Origin: Acidobacteriota bacterium
GTDB taxonomy: Bacteria > Acidobacteriota > Holophagae > Acanthopleuribacterales > Acanthopleuribacteraceae
Reading direction: 5' to 3'
Length of the DNA: 64,000 nt
Assembly: GCA_020637335.1 (NCBI GenBank)
Contig: JACJWC010000010.1
Coordinates: forward strand, 157,737 to 221,736
A program made the translations under genes and the position numbers. Below the pieces are notes generated by a model, which worked only from the letters and a program-made list of their open reading frames with translations, did not search any database and was not told the origin of the DNA. Within the stretch, counting starts at the first letter, position 1, and each line of letters starts with the position of its first letter. Below are positions 9,108-18,351 of this stretch, piece after piece.

Positions 9108-9878
9108 ATGAACTTGATTTTTAGTTTTTTAATGTTGGCAGGAACCGCATCCGGTTCTGCCACTTTGGATGGTTTTCAATTGGCTTATTCCCACGCGGCT
9201 GCCGTGCAACAGCCCAATGAATTTTTCCCCGAACGAACTGAGTGGTTAATTGTGTTAAGCGATCTACCCGTCCAGGCCATTGATATTCGCGATGAAACAG
9301 TACCCTTTGAGGCGGGCTACCTGGAAATCCGCTTTGATGAGAAGCGTGCAGTATGCGGCGTTGTCTTCCATAAAGGCTTTAGTGAAACCGGTGGCGGTGG
9401 CGACCTGAAATTTTCTGGAACGCTTCAGGAAACGGCAAAGGGGAAATTAACAACGGGCCAGCCGCTGGACATCATGGGTTCCAGCCTGTCGATAGACGTT
9501 TCTTTTGAAGCAGATATTGTGACCTCAGCGCATTTTGAGAAACAAATGACTGCGAAAGGCAGCAAAGCTGAAACTAGTGCACAGGGTAAATGCTTTAAAT
9601 CCGTCCTTGATGCCATTAAAAATGAAAACATTGAGTTGGCCCGCAAAGCCATGTCCCAAAGCTGGGAAGAAACCCTTGCCGGCGAGTGGGGTGGTGGGAT
9701 CAGCACCCTGGCCTATTCACTGGACCTACCCGAACAATTCCAATACGACGCCGTTTGGGAAGGTGCGGGGCAGTCGCGTCTCTACCTTAAAACGGAAGAT
9801 CGCATTGGCACGCTCATCTTCCTGAAAGAACAGGATGAGCTGAAACTGGAATCCGTCAACTGGCGGTACACCTTCTAG
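9108..9878 (+). CDS. Secreted protein of unknown function
   Basis: Exported protein of 256 residues that I do not recognise. A signal peptide covers about residues 1-17 (MNLIFSFLMLAGTASG). The mature part alternates short hydrophobic strands and charged turns, with a glycine run (GGGG) near residue 93, suggesting a beta-rich periplasmic fold, and ends in a lipocalin-like run of strands (RLYLKTEDRIGTLIFLKE). It has two cysteines well apart. The ATG at 9108 follows TTTGGAGGTCTTC, a strong ribosome site; an in-frame TTG at 9096 overlaps that site and is rejected. The gene stands alone, divergent from the cyclase gene and 159 nt before the kinase gene. Confidence 0.65.
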   Translation: MNLIFSFLMLAGTASGSATLDGFQLAYSHAAAVQQPNEFFPERTEWLIVLSDLPVQAIDIRDETVPFEAGYLEIRFDEKRAVCGVVFHKGFSETGGGGDLKFSGTLQETAKGKLTTGQPLDIMGSSLSIDVSFEADIVTSAHFEKQMTAKGSKAETSAQGKCFKSVLDAIKNENIELARKAMSQSWEETLAGEWGGGISTLAYSLDLPEQFQYDAVWEGAGQSRLYLKTEDRIGTLIFLKEQDELKLESVNWRYTF

Positions 9879-10037
9879 TTATTGCCAGCAAAAATTCCCG
9901 GACAATGGATCGGCCAAAAAGCAAATTCTGATTTCATTGCAGGAACTTGCAGCTGTGATCGTCAAAACCCGGTATGATGGAGCCATTAGCCGCACCTATA
10001 TCGCGTTTCATTTTCATTTGCACCGGGAAACCACCAC

Positions 10038-12347
10038 ATGGAATTTATCGGAAAGTACAAAATTGAAGGGGACTTAGGGCGCGGCGGCATGGGCCATGTC
10101 TATGCCGCTTTTGATCCCGTCATCGAGCGCAAAGTCGCGATCAAAGTCTTTTTGGACGAGATCCTGGAAGATAAGGAAATGAAAGCGCGATTTTACCAAG
10201 AGGCGCGCTCAGCTGGGAAACTCTCCCACCCCAACATCACCGTGGTTCACGACATCGGCGAGATCGATGGCAAACCCTTCATCGTCATGGAGTACCTGAC
10301 CGGTACCGATCTCAAAGCCATCATCGAAGAAAAAGTTGCCCTCGACCTGGAAGACAAATGCCAAATCGCTATCAAGTTAGCGGAAGGCCTTTTCTTTGCC
10401 CACCAACACCGCATTGTGCACCGCGATGTCAAACCTGAAAATGTGCGCATTTTGGATGATGGCCGGGTCAAAATCATGGACTTTGGCATTGCCAAGCCAG
10501 AAGCTTCCAATTTAACCCAAACCGGAACGATGATGGGTACGCCCTCCTACATGTCACCGGAACAGATTCGCGGGCACAAGGTCGATTTCCGCAGTGATAT
10601 TTTTTCGTTTGGCGTGGTTTTGCAAGAGTTACTCAGCCATAAACGTCCTTTTTATGGCAAATCGACGACCGCCCTGATTTATAAAATCACCTCGGTTGAA
10701 GCAGACCCATTGGTCATGGAAGAAAAGGAGTTTCAGCCCCTTTTCCAAGGCATCATTGAAAAGTGCCTCAAAAAGGAACCGATTGACCGCTACACCTCCA
10801 TGCAGGAAGTCATTGATGAACTGACCAAGGCCCTCAATCAGGTCAGAGAGGAACATCAAAAGGAAGGCGCAGTCCTGAGTGACATGGACAGCCAGTCGAT
10901 CGACAAGCTGCTGATGGACGGCAAAAAACTTTTTGCCCGCAATAAGTACCAAATGGCCAAAAAGGTGTTTGACCACATTCTCAAACGCGAACCGGATAAC
11001 GCCGAAATCAACCAGCTCTTGACCAAAGTGACCAGTAAGTTGAATTTGAATGAACAGGTCGACACCCTGATCAAACGCGCCAACCACTTTCTCGAAGAAA
11101 ACAATTATGAGAATGCGATAGCGTCCTTAAATCAGGCCTTGGGTTTGGACCCGTCAAACGCTTTGGCCAAAGCCAAAATGAAGCAGCTGGAATCCAAGCT
11201 TGCTGATTTAGCAACCATGGCCACCCAGGTGCGCAAAAACCCATGGGTAAAAATTCTGATGGCCGCCATGCTGGCCACAATTTTGGTGCTGGGTTGGTAT
11301 TTAGTCACACATTGGAAGCAGCCCGAACCCGGGCCGGAACCCGCGCCCATGACTACGCAAAACCAACCCGCCGTTGAGGCAGCAACCCCTGAGGAGACCT
11401 CACCGGTCCAGGCACCTACTGAATCCTCCGAAACGACGCCCCCTGTTGAAACCGCAGCAAACGGCCAGACGCCAAAAGAAGAGCCCCAAATTGAACCGCC
11501 GACCAATGCGCTGCCCGCCCCTAAACCAAAACCCATCACCGATACGCCAGCCCCCAAAGAAAACCTAACAAAACCAGGTCCTTCGGCTGAACTGATCGCG
11601 GCCCGGGAATCGGCCAATCGCGCACGAGCGGCATTGGACCCCAATGAAGTGGCCAAAGCCCATCACCAGGGCCTGCGCGAGGCAGACAATCAACGGCAAT
11701 TGGCCCAAGAAAAAGAAGCGCAGGGTGCCTTTGAAGCGGCACAAAACCTTTACGAACAAGCCAGAGACATCTACGAGCGCACCCGTCAAGAAGTCAAAAG
11801 CCAATTGCGCCTGACCGTCGGGCTGGCCAAAACCGAATCCGTTGCCCAGTTTAAGAACCGACCCTTGGCGACCGGACCAGCCTTTGAACGCGCTCAGAGT
11901 TTAGCGCAACAGGCCGAAACCGCTGCAAACAACGAACAATGGCTAAAAGCATTGGACCTATATGAACAGTCTGCGCGTGAATTGAGCCGAGCGGAGGATC
12001 GTCCCAGCGCTGCGCAACCCGTTGATTTTTCTCAAAAATTGCGCACTTTTCGCGACACCTACCAACGCTTATTCCAAAACAAACAAGTCGATGCCCTCAA
12101 AAAACATGTTGGCATGAGCCAGGAAGAAGCGGCTGGTTGGAGCGATTTTTTTGGCAATGTCGAAGAAATCCAACTGGTCGTTGAGGACGAGGAAACCAAA
12201 GAAGAAGGCAACCAACTGGTTGTCCAAATGAAATTCACCTTGTCCTACCTCAACCGCAGCCAACACAAAAAAGAATCCAGGCAATTGCCCGTCACTTGGC
12301 GCTTCGAGAAAAAAGGAGACGACCTCCAATTTGTTTCCAACCACTAA
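10038..12347 (+). CDS. Transmembrane Ser/Thr protein kinase with TPR-like repeats
   Basis: Hanks-type kinase of 769 residues. The catalytic domain covers about 7-265, with the glycine loop GRGGMG, Lys36 in VAIKVF, the HRDVKPEN catalytic loop (Asp130), DFG at 148-150, and the activation/P+1 segment GTPSYMSPEQ, so it should be active. TPR-like helical repeats follow (about 285-395). One transmembrane helix is at about 403-423 (KILMAAMLATILVLGWYLV), then a Pro/Glu/Thr-rich linker (425-520), an alanine/glutamine-rich coiled coil (520-660), and a C-terminal domain (665-769) that should be periplasmic and resembles small alpha+beta NTF2-like folds. The outer-membrane barrel gene starts 15 nt downstream, so the two probably form an operon. 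Confidence 0.92.
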   Translation: MEFIGKYKIEGDLGRGGMGHVYAAFDPVIERKVAIKVFLDEILEDKEMKARFYQEARSAGKLSHPNITVVHDIGEIDGKPFIVMEYLTGTDLKAIIEEKVALDLEDKCQIAIKLAEGLFFAHQHRIVHRDVKPENVRILDDGRVKIMDFGIAKPEASNLTQTGTMMGTPSYMSPEQIRGHKVDFRSDIFSFGVVLQELLSHKRPFYGKSTTALIYKITSVEADPLVMEEKEFQPLFQGIIEKCLKKEPIDRYTSMQEVIDELTKALNQVREEHQKEGAVLSDMDSQSIDKLLMDGKKLFARNKYQMAKKVFDHILKREPDNAEINQLLTKVTSKLNLNEQVDTLIKRANHFLEENNYENAIASLNQALGLDPSNALAKAKMKQLESKLADLATMATQVRKNPWVKILMAAMLATILVLGWYLVTHWKQPEPGPEPAPMTTQNQPAVEAATPEETSPVQAPTESSETTPPVETAANGQTPKEEPQIEPPTNALPAPKPKPITDTPAPKENLTKPGPSAELIAARESANRARAALDPNEVAKAHHQGLREADNQRQLAQEKEAQGAFEAAQNLYEQARDIYERTRQEVKSQLRLTVGLAKTESVAQFKNRPLATGPAFERAQSLAQQAETAANNEQWLKALDLYEQSARELSRAEDRPSAAQPVDFSQKLRTFRDTYQRLFQNKQVDALKKHVGMSQEEAAGWSDFFGNVEEIQLVVEDEETKEEGNQLVVQMKFTLSYLNRSQHKKESRQLPVTWRFEKKGDDLQFVSNH

Positions 12348-12362
12348 GAAAGGGACCCTTCG

Positions 12363-13655
12363 ATGAAATTTTGGACCATCGCCGCGCTACTGTTCAGCAC
12401 GCCTCTATGGGGTCAACTGAACCAAACCTTTTCGGATCTGGTAAATGAGGTTTTGATCAACCGACTCGTGCTTAGCCCGGGCGAGCATGCCAGTCACTTT
12501 CGGGAGCAGGCGGCTTTGGCCAATCAACAATTAGTGCCGGCCCTTAACGCTCTGATCGCGACCAATATCAGTTCGTTTCCCAATAACTCTACCGCGAGCG
12601 GCGTGACCTACGACTTTTCATCAGGTGCACCCAAAAAAATTGTGGGCAGCCTTGGGCCCATTTTCGGTGAAACGGCTTCCACTCTTGGCCGCAAAAAAAT
12701 GTATTTTAATGTCAATGCCAGCCACCTCTCGCTCGATCGTTTTCGCGGGTTGAAGACCCAAGACATTCGCTTCACCTTTACCCATTTGGACGTCAGCCAA
12801 GACGGGCATTTAGGCGACAATCCCAATGAAAGCGATACCATTGACCTATTTCTCGACATGGACGTCAATGCCGAGATCTATGCCCTGACCTTTGCCTACG
12901 GCTTAACGGACTCAGTGGATTTCTCTTTGGGTGTGCCTTTTGTTAGCTTGGATCTGGGTGGGACCGCTACCGCTCGCATCAACTCCTTTACTTTTTCCAA
13001 TCTCGGCATGGCCAATCACAACTTTGGCCCCGACCCTACCCAACCCCAATTGGAAACCCAAATCCCTTATGGCGGTTCCGCAAGCGGAATCGGAGATATT
13101 GCCGTGCGCTTCAAGTTCAATTTCTTACAAGGCAAACGCTTCGACCTGGCCCTGCAACTCGATGCCCGCCTGCCCACAGGCGATGAAAAGGATTTTCTGG
13201 GCACGGGCAAAACCTCGTTTCGCATCAGCGAGCTGATCTCCAAACGAGACGGCGATTTTTGCCCGCACCTCAACCTGAGTTATGAAAAACGCGGCGCACA
13301 ATTGGATTCTGACGAATTGCAAATCGTCGCCGGATTCGACCACAAGATGACCGACAGCGTCACCATTGCCGCCGAGCTGATGGGTTATTTCGACCTCAAC
13401 GATTCGGAAAACGTTGTCCTGTTTCCGGGCTCCGTTACCATTGAGGATCACGTCGCAGGCGGCGCGCTATCGCGCGAAATCGATTTAAGCAATATTCCCG
13501 AGCGTTCAGATGACAACACTTATTCAGGCGCTTTGGGCTTCCGTTACGGACCGTCCGACCGTTTTAACCTCTTGGCAAATATCATTGTCCCGCTCAATGA
13601 TGCGGGCCTTCGTTCCAATGTCGCCGCCACCGTGGGGTTCAGCTACGCCTATTAA
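12363..13655 (+). CDS. Predicted outer-membrane beta-barrel protein
   Basis: Exported protein of 430 residues with signal peptide 1-18 (cleavage after LWG-Q). The mature part is full of alternating amphipathic strands and ends in SNVAATVGFSYAY, with an aromatic last residue, the usual barrel-assembly signal of outer-membrane proteins. The arrangement recalls the MetA-pathway phenol-degradation/DUF3187-like transporter barrels (strands such as YALTFAYGLTDSVDFSLGVP and LALQLDARLPTGDEKDFLGTG). A transport substrate cannot be inferred. It lies 15 nt after the first kinase and about 100 nt before the second, so it may be a target or partner of kinase signalling; that is inference from position only. 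Confidence 0.75.
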   Translation: MKFWTIAALLFSTPLWGQLNQTFSDLVNEVLINRLVLSPGEHASHFREQAALANQQLVPALNALIATNISSFPNNSTASGVTYDFSSGAPKKIVGSLGPIFGETASTLGRKKMYFNVNASHLSLDRFRGLKTQDIRFTFTHLDVSQDGHLGDNPNESDTIDLFLDMDVNAEIYALTFAYGLTDSVDFSLGVPFVSLDLGGTATARINSFTFSNLGMANHNFGPDPTQPQLETQIPYGGSASGIGDIAVRFKFNFLQGKRFDLALQLDARLPTGDEKDFLGTGKTSFRISELISKRDGDFCPHLNLSYEKRGAQLDSDELQIVAGFDHKMTDSVTIAAELMGYFDLNDSENVVLFPGSVTIEDHVAGGALSREIDLSNIPERSDDNTYSGALGFRYGPSDRFNLLANIIVPLNDAGLRSNVAATVGFSYAY

Positions 13656-13713
13656 TTTCCAAATCGGATTGGGCTGTTGCTTTTCGGAACCGTCCACCCT
13701 CGCTTTGACTTCA

Positions 13714-13722
13714 TGCTAGAAT
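13714..13722 (+). promoter_or_regulatory. Possible extended -10 promoter of the second kinase
   Basis: TGC followed by TAGAAT (13717-13722) forms an extended -10 element about 37 nt before the ATG at 13759. There is no -35 at normal spacing; a TTGACT is present but only six bases upstream. Weak evidence. Confidence 0.35.
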
Positions 13723-13758
13723 ACTGCCCTAAGAATTCAAATTTGTGGCGGGATCGAC

Positions 13759-14829
13759 ATGGGCCTGAGCGACGTTTGGAAGAAAGAACAGGGTAACCAG
13801 CCCGACCCGCCTCCTCAAGGTGGAGACAAAGAATCTGAACAAGCTCCTTTGGTTGGGACGATTCTTGCCGATCGCTACCGCATTGATCAGGTTTTAACCT
13901 ACGGCGGCATGGGTGTCCTTTATTTGGCCTCCCACCTGAAGCTGCACAAAAAATTTGTCATCAAAATGACCCTGCTGGAAAAAAAGATCACCGCAGATCA
14001 GCAGTTGTTCCAACGCTTCCGCAGAGAAGCTCATGCCATGGCCCAGATTCACCACCCCAACGTGGTGGAAATTGTCGATTATGACGTGATGGATGATCGC
14101 AAACCCTACATTGTTATGGAATATGTCGAGGGCGAAAACCTGAAACAATTTATGGATCGCCATCCCGAAGGATTGGATCCCAAAACGTTTATGACGTTTA
14201 TGGAGCAAATCTGTAAAGGGCTTTCCGCTATCCACGAGGCGGGCATCGTCCATCGTGACCTCAAACCTAACAACGTGCATGTGACTAAAAAAGGCGATCA
14301 ATACCACCTGAAGGTGCTGGACCTCGGTTTGGCCTATTACGCCGATGCGCAAACCCAAACCTCACACCAAAAGTTGACCGGGCTTAACGAAATCGTGGGC
14401 ACACCTGCTTATATGTCGCCTGAACAGTGTAAAAGCGAAACCGTCAATTACCTCTCAGATGTTTACAATCTGGGCCTACTGGCTTACGAATTGATCAAAG
14501 GCGAGCCGGCCATGCAAAGCAAAACGCTGATGGACATCATCGACAAACAAATCAGCTGGACACCCACGCCGATCCATCGAACGGATGTCAGTCCATCTAT
14601 CGAAAAAGCCATTTTCAAGGCCATGGAAAAAGCGCCTGAGAACCGATTCCAGTCCATCAAAGCCTTTTGGCAAGCACTTCAAGCCGCAGGCGAACCGGCC
14701 AAAACCGGCGCATTGCCCTCACAGGAAGAAAAAACCCTTTCCATCAAGCCGCCGCGCAATCAGAACACCATTCTCATCGTTATGGCCCTCATCATTCTGG
14801 CATTGGTCCTGTTGCTGGTGCTGCGTTAG
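13759..14829 (+). CDS. C-terminally anchored Ser/Thr protein kinase
   Basis: Hanks-type kinase of 356 residues with a polar N-terminal extension (1-30), a kinase domain (about 40-310) and one C-terminal helix (about 337-355, ILIVMALIILALVLLLVLR) that should leave the enzyme facing the cytoplasm as a tail-anchored protein. Lys69 (FVIKM), HRDLKPNN (about 164-171) and the P+1 segment GTPAYMSPEQ are present. Two deviations are visible: the glycine loop reads LTYGGMG instead of LGxGGMG, and the magnesium motif reads DLG instead of DFG. DLG is tolerated in many active kinases, so activity is likely. There is no sensor domain outside the membrane. The stop overlaps the convergent SRAP gene by 4 nt. 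Confidence 0.9.
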   Translation: MGLSDVWKKEQGNQPDPPPQGGDKESEQAPLVGTILADRYRIDQVLTYGGMGVLYLASHLKLHKKFVIKMTLLEKKITADQQLFQRFRREAHAMAQIHHPNVVEIVDYDVMDDRKPYIVMEYVEGENLKQFMDRHPEGLDPKTFMTFMEQICKGLSAIHEAGIVHRDLKPNNVHVTKKGDQYHLKVLDLGLAYYADAQTQTSHQKLTGLNEIVGTPAYMSPEQCKSETVNYLSDVYNLGLLAYELIKGEPAMQSKTLMDIIDKQISWTPTPIHRTDVSPSIEKAIFKAMEKAPENRFQSIKAFWQALQAAGEPAKTGALPSQEEKTLSIKPPRNQNTILIVMALIILALVLLLVLR

Positions 14830-15518
14830 ACATCAAATAATTGGCCCTGTTGCTCCGACCAAGGTTCGATCAGATGTGGGCCTTCATTGCGCACACTGTT
14901 GACTTGTGAAGAAACGGGATAATAGTTGAAACCAGCATCAGGGACTGGGCGACAAAGCCCCTGATACACCGGCTCATCCAAAGGTTCGCGGGCCAACCAC
15001 AAATCGAAGTGGAAGGGCGCAATGACCACAGGCATTCGGTCGTGTAACGGCGACATTTTGGGGCTTGCAGCGGTCGTCAGAATGCTGCACGACTCCACCC
15101 GGTTTCCCTCTGGGCCACACCATTCTTCCCAGATTCCTGCAAATGCCCAAAGCCCTTGTTCCGGATGAATAAAAAACGGTTGCTTGGCCTTACCCTGAGA
15201 TTTCCATTCATAAAAACCATTGGCCGGTACCAGGCAACGCCTTGATTGGATTGCTTTTCTGAAAGAAGGTTTTTCACGGGCCGTTTCCGAACGCGCATTG
15301 ATTAATCGCGCAGCGCCTTTGTCATCTTTGGCCCAAGCGGGAATCAATCCCCATTTCAACCGACACCAAGCACGACCCACATCCTCATCGCGAACCGCCA
15401 GAACATCCTGGCAGGGCGCAATGTTGTAGCGCGGTTCCAAATCGAGCGATTGCCAATCCAGCTCAAATAAGGTCGCTAAAATCTCGGCAGGCGAATGGAG
15501 ACTGAACCGACCACACAT
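14826..15518 (-). CDS. yedK: SRAP domain protein (YedK/HMCES family)
   Basis: Shields abasic sites in single-stranded DNA by forming a covalent thiazolidine link through its N-terminal cysteine. The 230-residue protein starts MCGRF, so Cys2 becomes the N-terminus after methionine removal. The other active-site residues are present: Asn74 (LINARSET), Glu104 (GFYEW) and His159 (LHDRMP). The length is typical. The ATG at 15518 has only a weak ribosome site and lies 10 nt after the stop of the small gene upstream, which suggests coupled translation. Its 3' end overlaps the kinase gene on the opposite strand by 4 nt. The link with the murein/macroglobulin genes upstream is probably only transcriptional. 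Confidence 0.95.
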   Translation of the reverse strand: MCGRFSLHSPAEILATLFELDWQSLDLEPRYNIAPCQDVLAVRDEDVGRAWCRLKWGLIPAWAKDDKGAARLINARSETAREKPSFRKAIQSRRCLVPANGFYEWKSQGKAKQPFFIHPEQGLWAFAGIWEEWCGPEGNRVESCSILTTAASPKMSPLHDRMPVVIAPFHFDLWLAREPLDEPVYQGLCRPVPDAGFNYYPVSSQVNSVRNEGPHLIEPWSEQQGQLFDV

Positions 15519-15528
15519 AATCTAACCA

Positions 15529-15918
15529 CTAATCCTCAGACAAATAGGCAACCAAATCGGTTATTGTGTTTTGTGCAAAATCCTGAGAACACAGGAACTT
15601 GGATTCTCGGACACTGAAGCGACCCGTCTTTTGCCCTGCGGGTTGGGTTTGATATTCGTGCAAAACATCATCCAACGGTTGGATTTGGAATGCAGGCAGA
15701 AATTCGCCATAAAAGGGTTCGGACCAGTCGGCCGGTGGCGGCGGGGCCAAGGTGATTGTTTCTTCTAAACACCGTATTTCCATCAAGATAGCGACTCCAT
15801 GCTCCTGCATGGCAAACCCAGAGCAAATCCCAGACCAACCTAAACATGGCGATGTAATTAGTTTGAAATAAACAAGATAAGCCAAGTACCAGCCGCCTTC
15901 ATTGCCGTTTTTTGTCAA
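15529..15918 (-). CDS. Small hypothetical protein
   Basis: Frame of up to 129 residues between pbpC and the SRAP gene. The opening segment GGWYLAYLVYFKL slightly recalls the WYLAKLVF start of DUF4288 proteins, but the rest does not let me confirm this. A proline run (APPPPADW) lies mid-protein and the C-terminus is acidic (LVAYLSED). The longest reading begins at TTG 15918 without a visible ribosome site; ATG codons at 15810 and 15783 are alternatives, the latter preceded by GGAG at a longish spacing, giving 83 residues. No signal peptide is clear. It ends 10 nt before the SRAP start and follows pbpC by 40 nt, so it sits in the same transcription unit. Confidence 0.5.
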   Translation of the reverse strand: MTKNGNEGGWYLAYLVYFKLITSPCLGWSGICSGFAMQEHGVAILMEIRCLEETITLAPPPPADWSEPFYGEFLPAFQIQPLDDVLHEYQTQPAGQKTGRFSVRESKFLCSQDFAQNTITDLVAYLSED

Positions 15919-15957
15919 AAGTGTGATCTATCGCACAAGGATTGTCACTGGTTATGG

Positions 15958-18351
15958 TTACGGAATGTTTATGTTTTTTTGTTGCTGGCTATTGGCCAAA
16001 ACTTCAAAGTCCATGGTCAACTGTTGGCCCCGCTCATCCACTAAAACCAAATGGTGCAAGCCTGGTTTCGCTTGGATTCCCATTTGGTGCGGGAACTCAG
16101 TGGTGCCCAAAAAGAGCTGATCCAAATGCCAAAAAATCTTGGTGGTTGTGTCGGAATGGGCAACTTGGAAAACGGCTGCCTCTTGAAGACCATTTAATTC
16201 GACCGGAATTAAGATTCGGCTTTTGGGCTCCGGATAGACCCAACTCATGGCATGGGTTTTCTCGTTTTGGCAACTGGGGTGGAACCGCGGTGGTTTGCGG
16301 TAGTTGGCGTGTTGCTGGCCGTAAAAATAGGCCATATTGGGTGGCAGCACAAACCAATCGATGGCTTCGATTTTGAGGCTTGGATCGCAGGTCGCATTAA
16401 CTTGAAAACCACTATCAGAATCAATCCAAATTTTTTGGTGGTAGGGACACACACGACTTAACGTGCCCTTGGGACTCACCGAAGCCAGATGGGACAATCT
16501 ACAAGAAGGGCCGGCCAGGTAACCCGATCTATCACAGACCAATACCTGTTCTGCTTTCGGTTGTTGAAACCAGTGATGGGCACGAGGCAGCAAACCAAAC
16601 AGCTCGAACAGGATGGGGCCAGCACAAGTCATACCGGTTAAACCGGGCCGACCTTCGCCATCGGCATTACCCACCCATACTGCAATCGTATAATCCGGGT
16701 TTAAACCAACCGCCCAAGCATCGCGGAAACCAAAGCTGGTGCCCGTTTTCCATGCGATTTTCTGGGACGAAGAGAAGAATTGCCAAAGCCCCTGACTTTC
16801 GGGCCGTTCTAATTGGGTCATGGCCTGAAAGCTTTGGTAGATGGACTGGGCCTCAAGTAAAGCGGGAACGCGCGGTCCAGCCACAAGCTGGATAGGCTGA
16901 GTTGGATCCAATCGCGGTGGCTCAAATGCGTTTTGCGGGTAAATCCCGCCATGATCTTCCTGGTAGGTTAAGGTCCGGGCCAGGCCGCTGTACATTTGGG
17001 CTAAATCCCACAAATTGGTTTCCGCACCACCCAAAACCAGGGAGAGACCATAGTGGTCCGGCGAGTAAACCAAGGTCGAAGCGCCCATTTTTTGGAGAAG
17101 GATCTGAAATCGTGCCACATTGTACTGGGCCAGGAGCGAGACAAACGGCACATTGCGCGAACGAGCCAAAGCGTCATTAGCAGGAATAGCTCCATCATAA
17201 GTGTGGTCAAAGTTTTTGGGCGCATATCCCGCATACTGGGCCGGTACATCGGGCAGAATCGAGTCGTAAAGGATGAGTCCATCATCCAAAGCACCCGCAA
17301 AAAGGAAGGGTTTTAAAATCGAGCCACTGGAACGCGGCGCATGGATGAGATCTACTGCCGCTTGAAATTCCGGTGCGCTGGCGACATTCCCACAGTAGGC
17401 ACGCACCAGGCCGGTCCGATTTTCGATAATTAAGGCAGCAGAATTGTGCACGCCATTACCCGCCAAAGCAGAAACGTAACGGCTTAACACCAGATTTGCC
17501 CGTCTTTGCAAATGGATATCCAAAGAAGAAAAGGCAAGCGTTTGACCCGTGGCGCGGTAAGCTTCAACCAGATGGGGCGCTTGGTTCTCCAAAGCACCGG
17601 GCGGATCTGGCAGCGGTTCCAATCGGGCCAAATCGCGGTCTACGACGGACAACTTGCCGCTCTCCAGAAGTTGATCCAAAAGTCGGTCCCTTTTGTCTTG
17701 GAGTTGTGCGCGATTTTTGCCTGGATGAATCGCCGCCGGATTGTTGGGTAAAACGGCAAGCAGTGCAGCTTCCGCCCAGGAGAGTTGGCCAGGAGCACGC
17801 TGAAAGTAGCGCCAGCTGGCCGCTTCCAAGCCCACTGTATTGCCGCCGAACGGGGCATGTTCGCCGTAAAAGCGTAGAATCTCGGTCTTGCTATAGCGCA
17901 TTTCCAGACGAAACGCCAAAAAGGCCTCTAAAACCTTTTCAGGGAGGGTCCGTGGAGGATTGCCACGCGCCATACGAATCACCTGCATGGATAAGGTGGA
18001 GCCACCCGAAACGACCCGACCTTGGCGAATATTTTGGCTGAGTGCTCGGCCAATGGCGATGGGATCTACACCTGGATGCCAGAAAAATCGTTTATCTTCT
18101 GCTGTAACAAGAGCGTCAACCCATCGCGCAGGCGGTTCACTGGCCAAAGGAAAACGCCATTGTTCGTCTGCAGCAATGCGAGCACCTAGCATCCGGCCAT
18201 CCCGGTCAAAGACTGCCGTGGCGAACGGTTCGCCAAACAGCGGGTCAGGCAAACACACGGCGAACCAATGGAGCCCGGCCAACAGGCCGCCAACGAGCGC
18301 CCCCATCGTAAAGGGCGCCCGCAGGAAAAGGCGTAGAACCACCTTCCACAT
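15958..18351 (-). CDS. pbpC: Penicillin-binding protein 1C (bifunctional murein synthase)
   Basis: Class A penicillin-binding protein of 797 residues. Order: short cytoplasmic tail, signal-anchor helix (about 10-35), glycosyltransferase family 51 domain with AEDKRFFWHPGVD and SGGSTLSMQV, transpeptidase domain with the active-site SxxK in SSGSILKP, SRN as the SxN motif, and KTGTS, then a C-terminal BiPBP_C domain (about 700-790). All catalytic motifs are intact. In E. coli PBP1C is the partner of the alpha-2-macroglobulin YfhM, and here the same pair is adjacent. The start is fixed at 18351 because its ATG shares one base with the stop of the macroglobulin gene (TAATG), a translational-coupling arrangement; a longer frame from 18378 would run into that gene. 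Confidence 0.95.
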   Translation of the reverse strand: MWKVVLRLFLRAPFTMGALVGGLLAGLHWFAVCLPDPLFGEPFATAVFDRDGRMLGARIAADEQWRFPLASEPPARWVDALVTAEDKRFFWHPGVDPIAIGRALSQNIRQGRVVSGGSTLSMQVIRMARGNPPRTLPEKVLEAFLAFRLEMRYSKTEILRFYGEHAPFGGNTVGLEAASWRYFQRAPGQLSWAEAALLAVLPNNPAAIHPGKNRAQLQDKRDRLLDQLLESGKLSVVDRDLARLEPLPDPPGALENQAPHLVEAYRATGQTLAFSSLDIHLQRRANLVLSRYVSALAGNGVHNSAALIIENRTGLVRAYCGNVASAPEFQAAVDLIHAPRSSGSILKPFLFAGALDDGLILYDSILPDVPAQYAGYAPKNFDHTYDGAIPANDALARSRNVPFVSLLAQYNVARFQILLQKMGASTLVYSPDHYGLSLVLGGAETNLWDLAQMYSGLARTLTYQEDHGGIYPQNAFEPPRLDPTQPIQLVAGPRVPALLEAQSIYQSFQAMTQLERPESQGLWQFFSSSQKIAWKTGTSFGFRDAWAVGLNPDYTIAVWVGNADGEGRPGLTGMTCAGPILFELFGLLPRAHHWFQQPKAEQVLVCDRSGYLAGPSCRLSHLASVSPKGTLSRVCPYHQKIWIDSDSGFQVNATCDPSLKIEAIDWFVLPPNMAYFYGQQHANYRKPPRFHPSCQNEKTHAMSWVYPEPKSRILIPVELNGLQEAAVFQVAHSDTTTKIFWHLDQLFLGTTEFPHQMGIQAKPGLHHLVLVDERGQQLTMDFEVLANSQQQKNINIP

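Noticed and set aside
9950..9980. TTGCAG...TATGAT as a promoter of the first kinase
   Set aside because: The spacer would be 20 bases, too long for a standard promoter.
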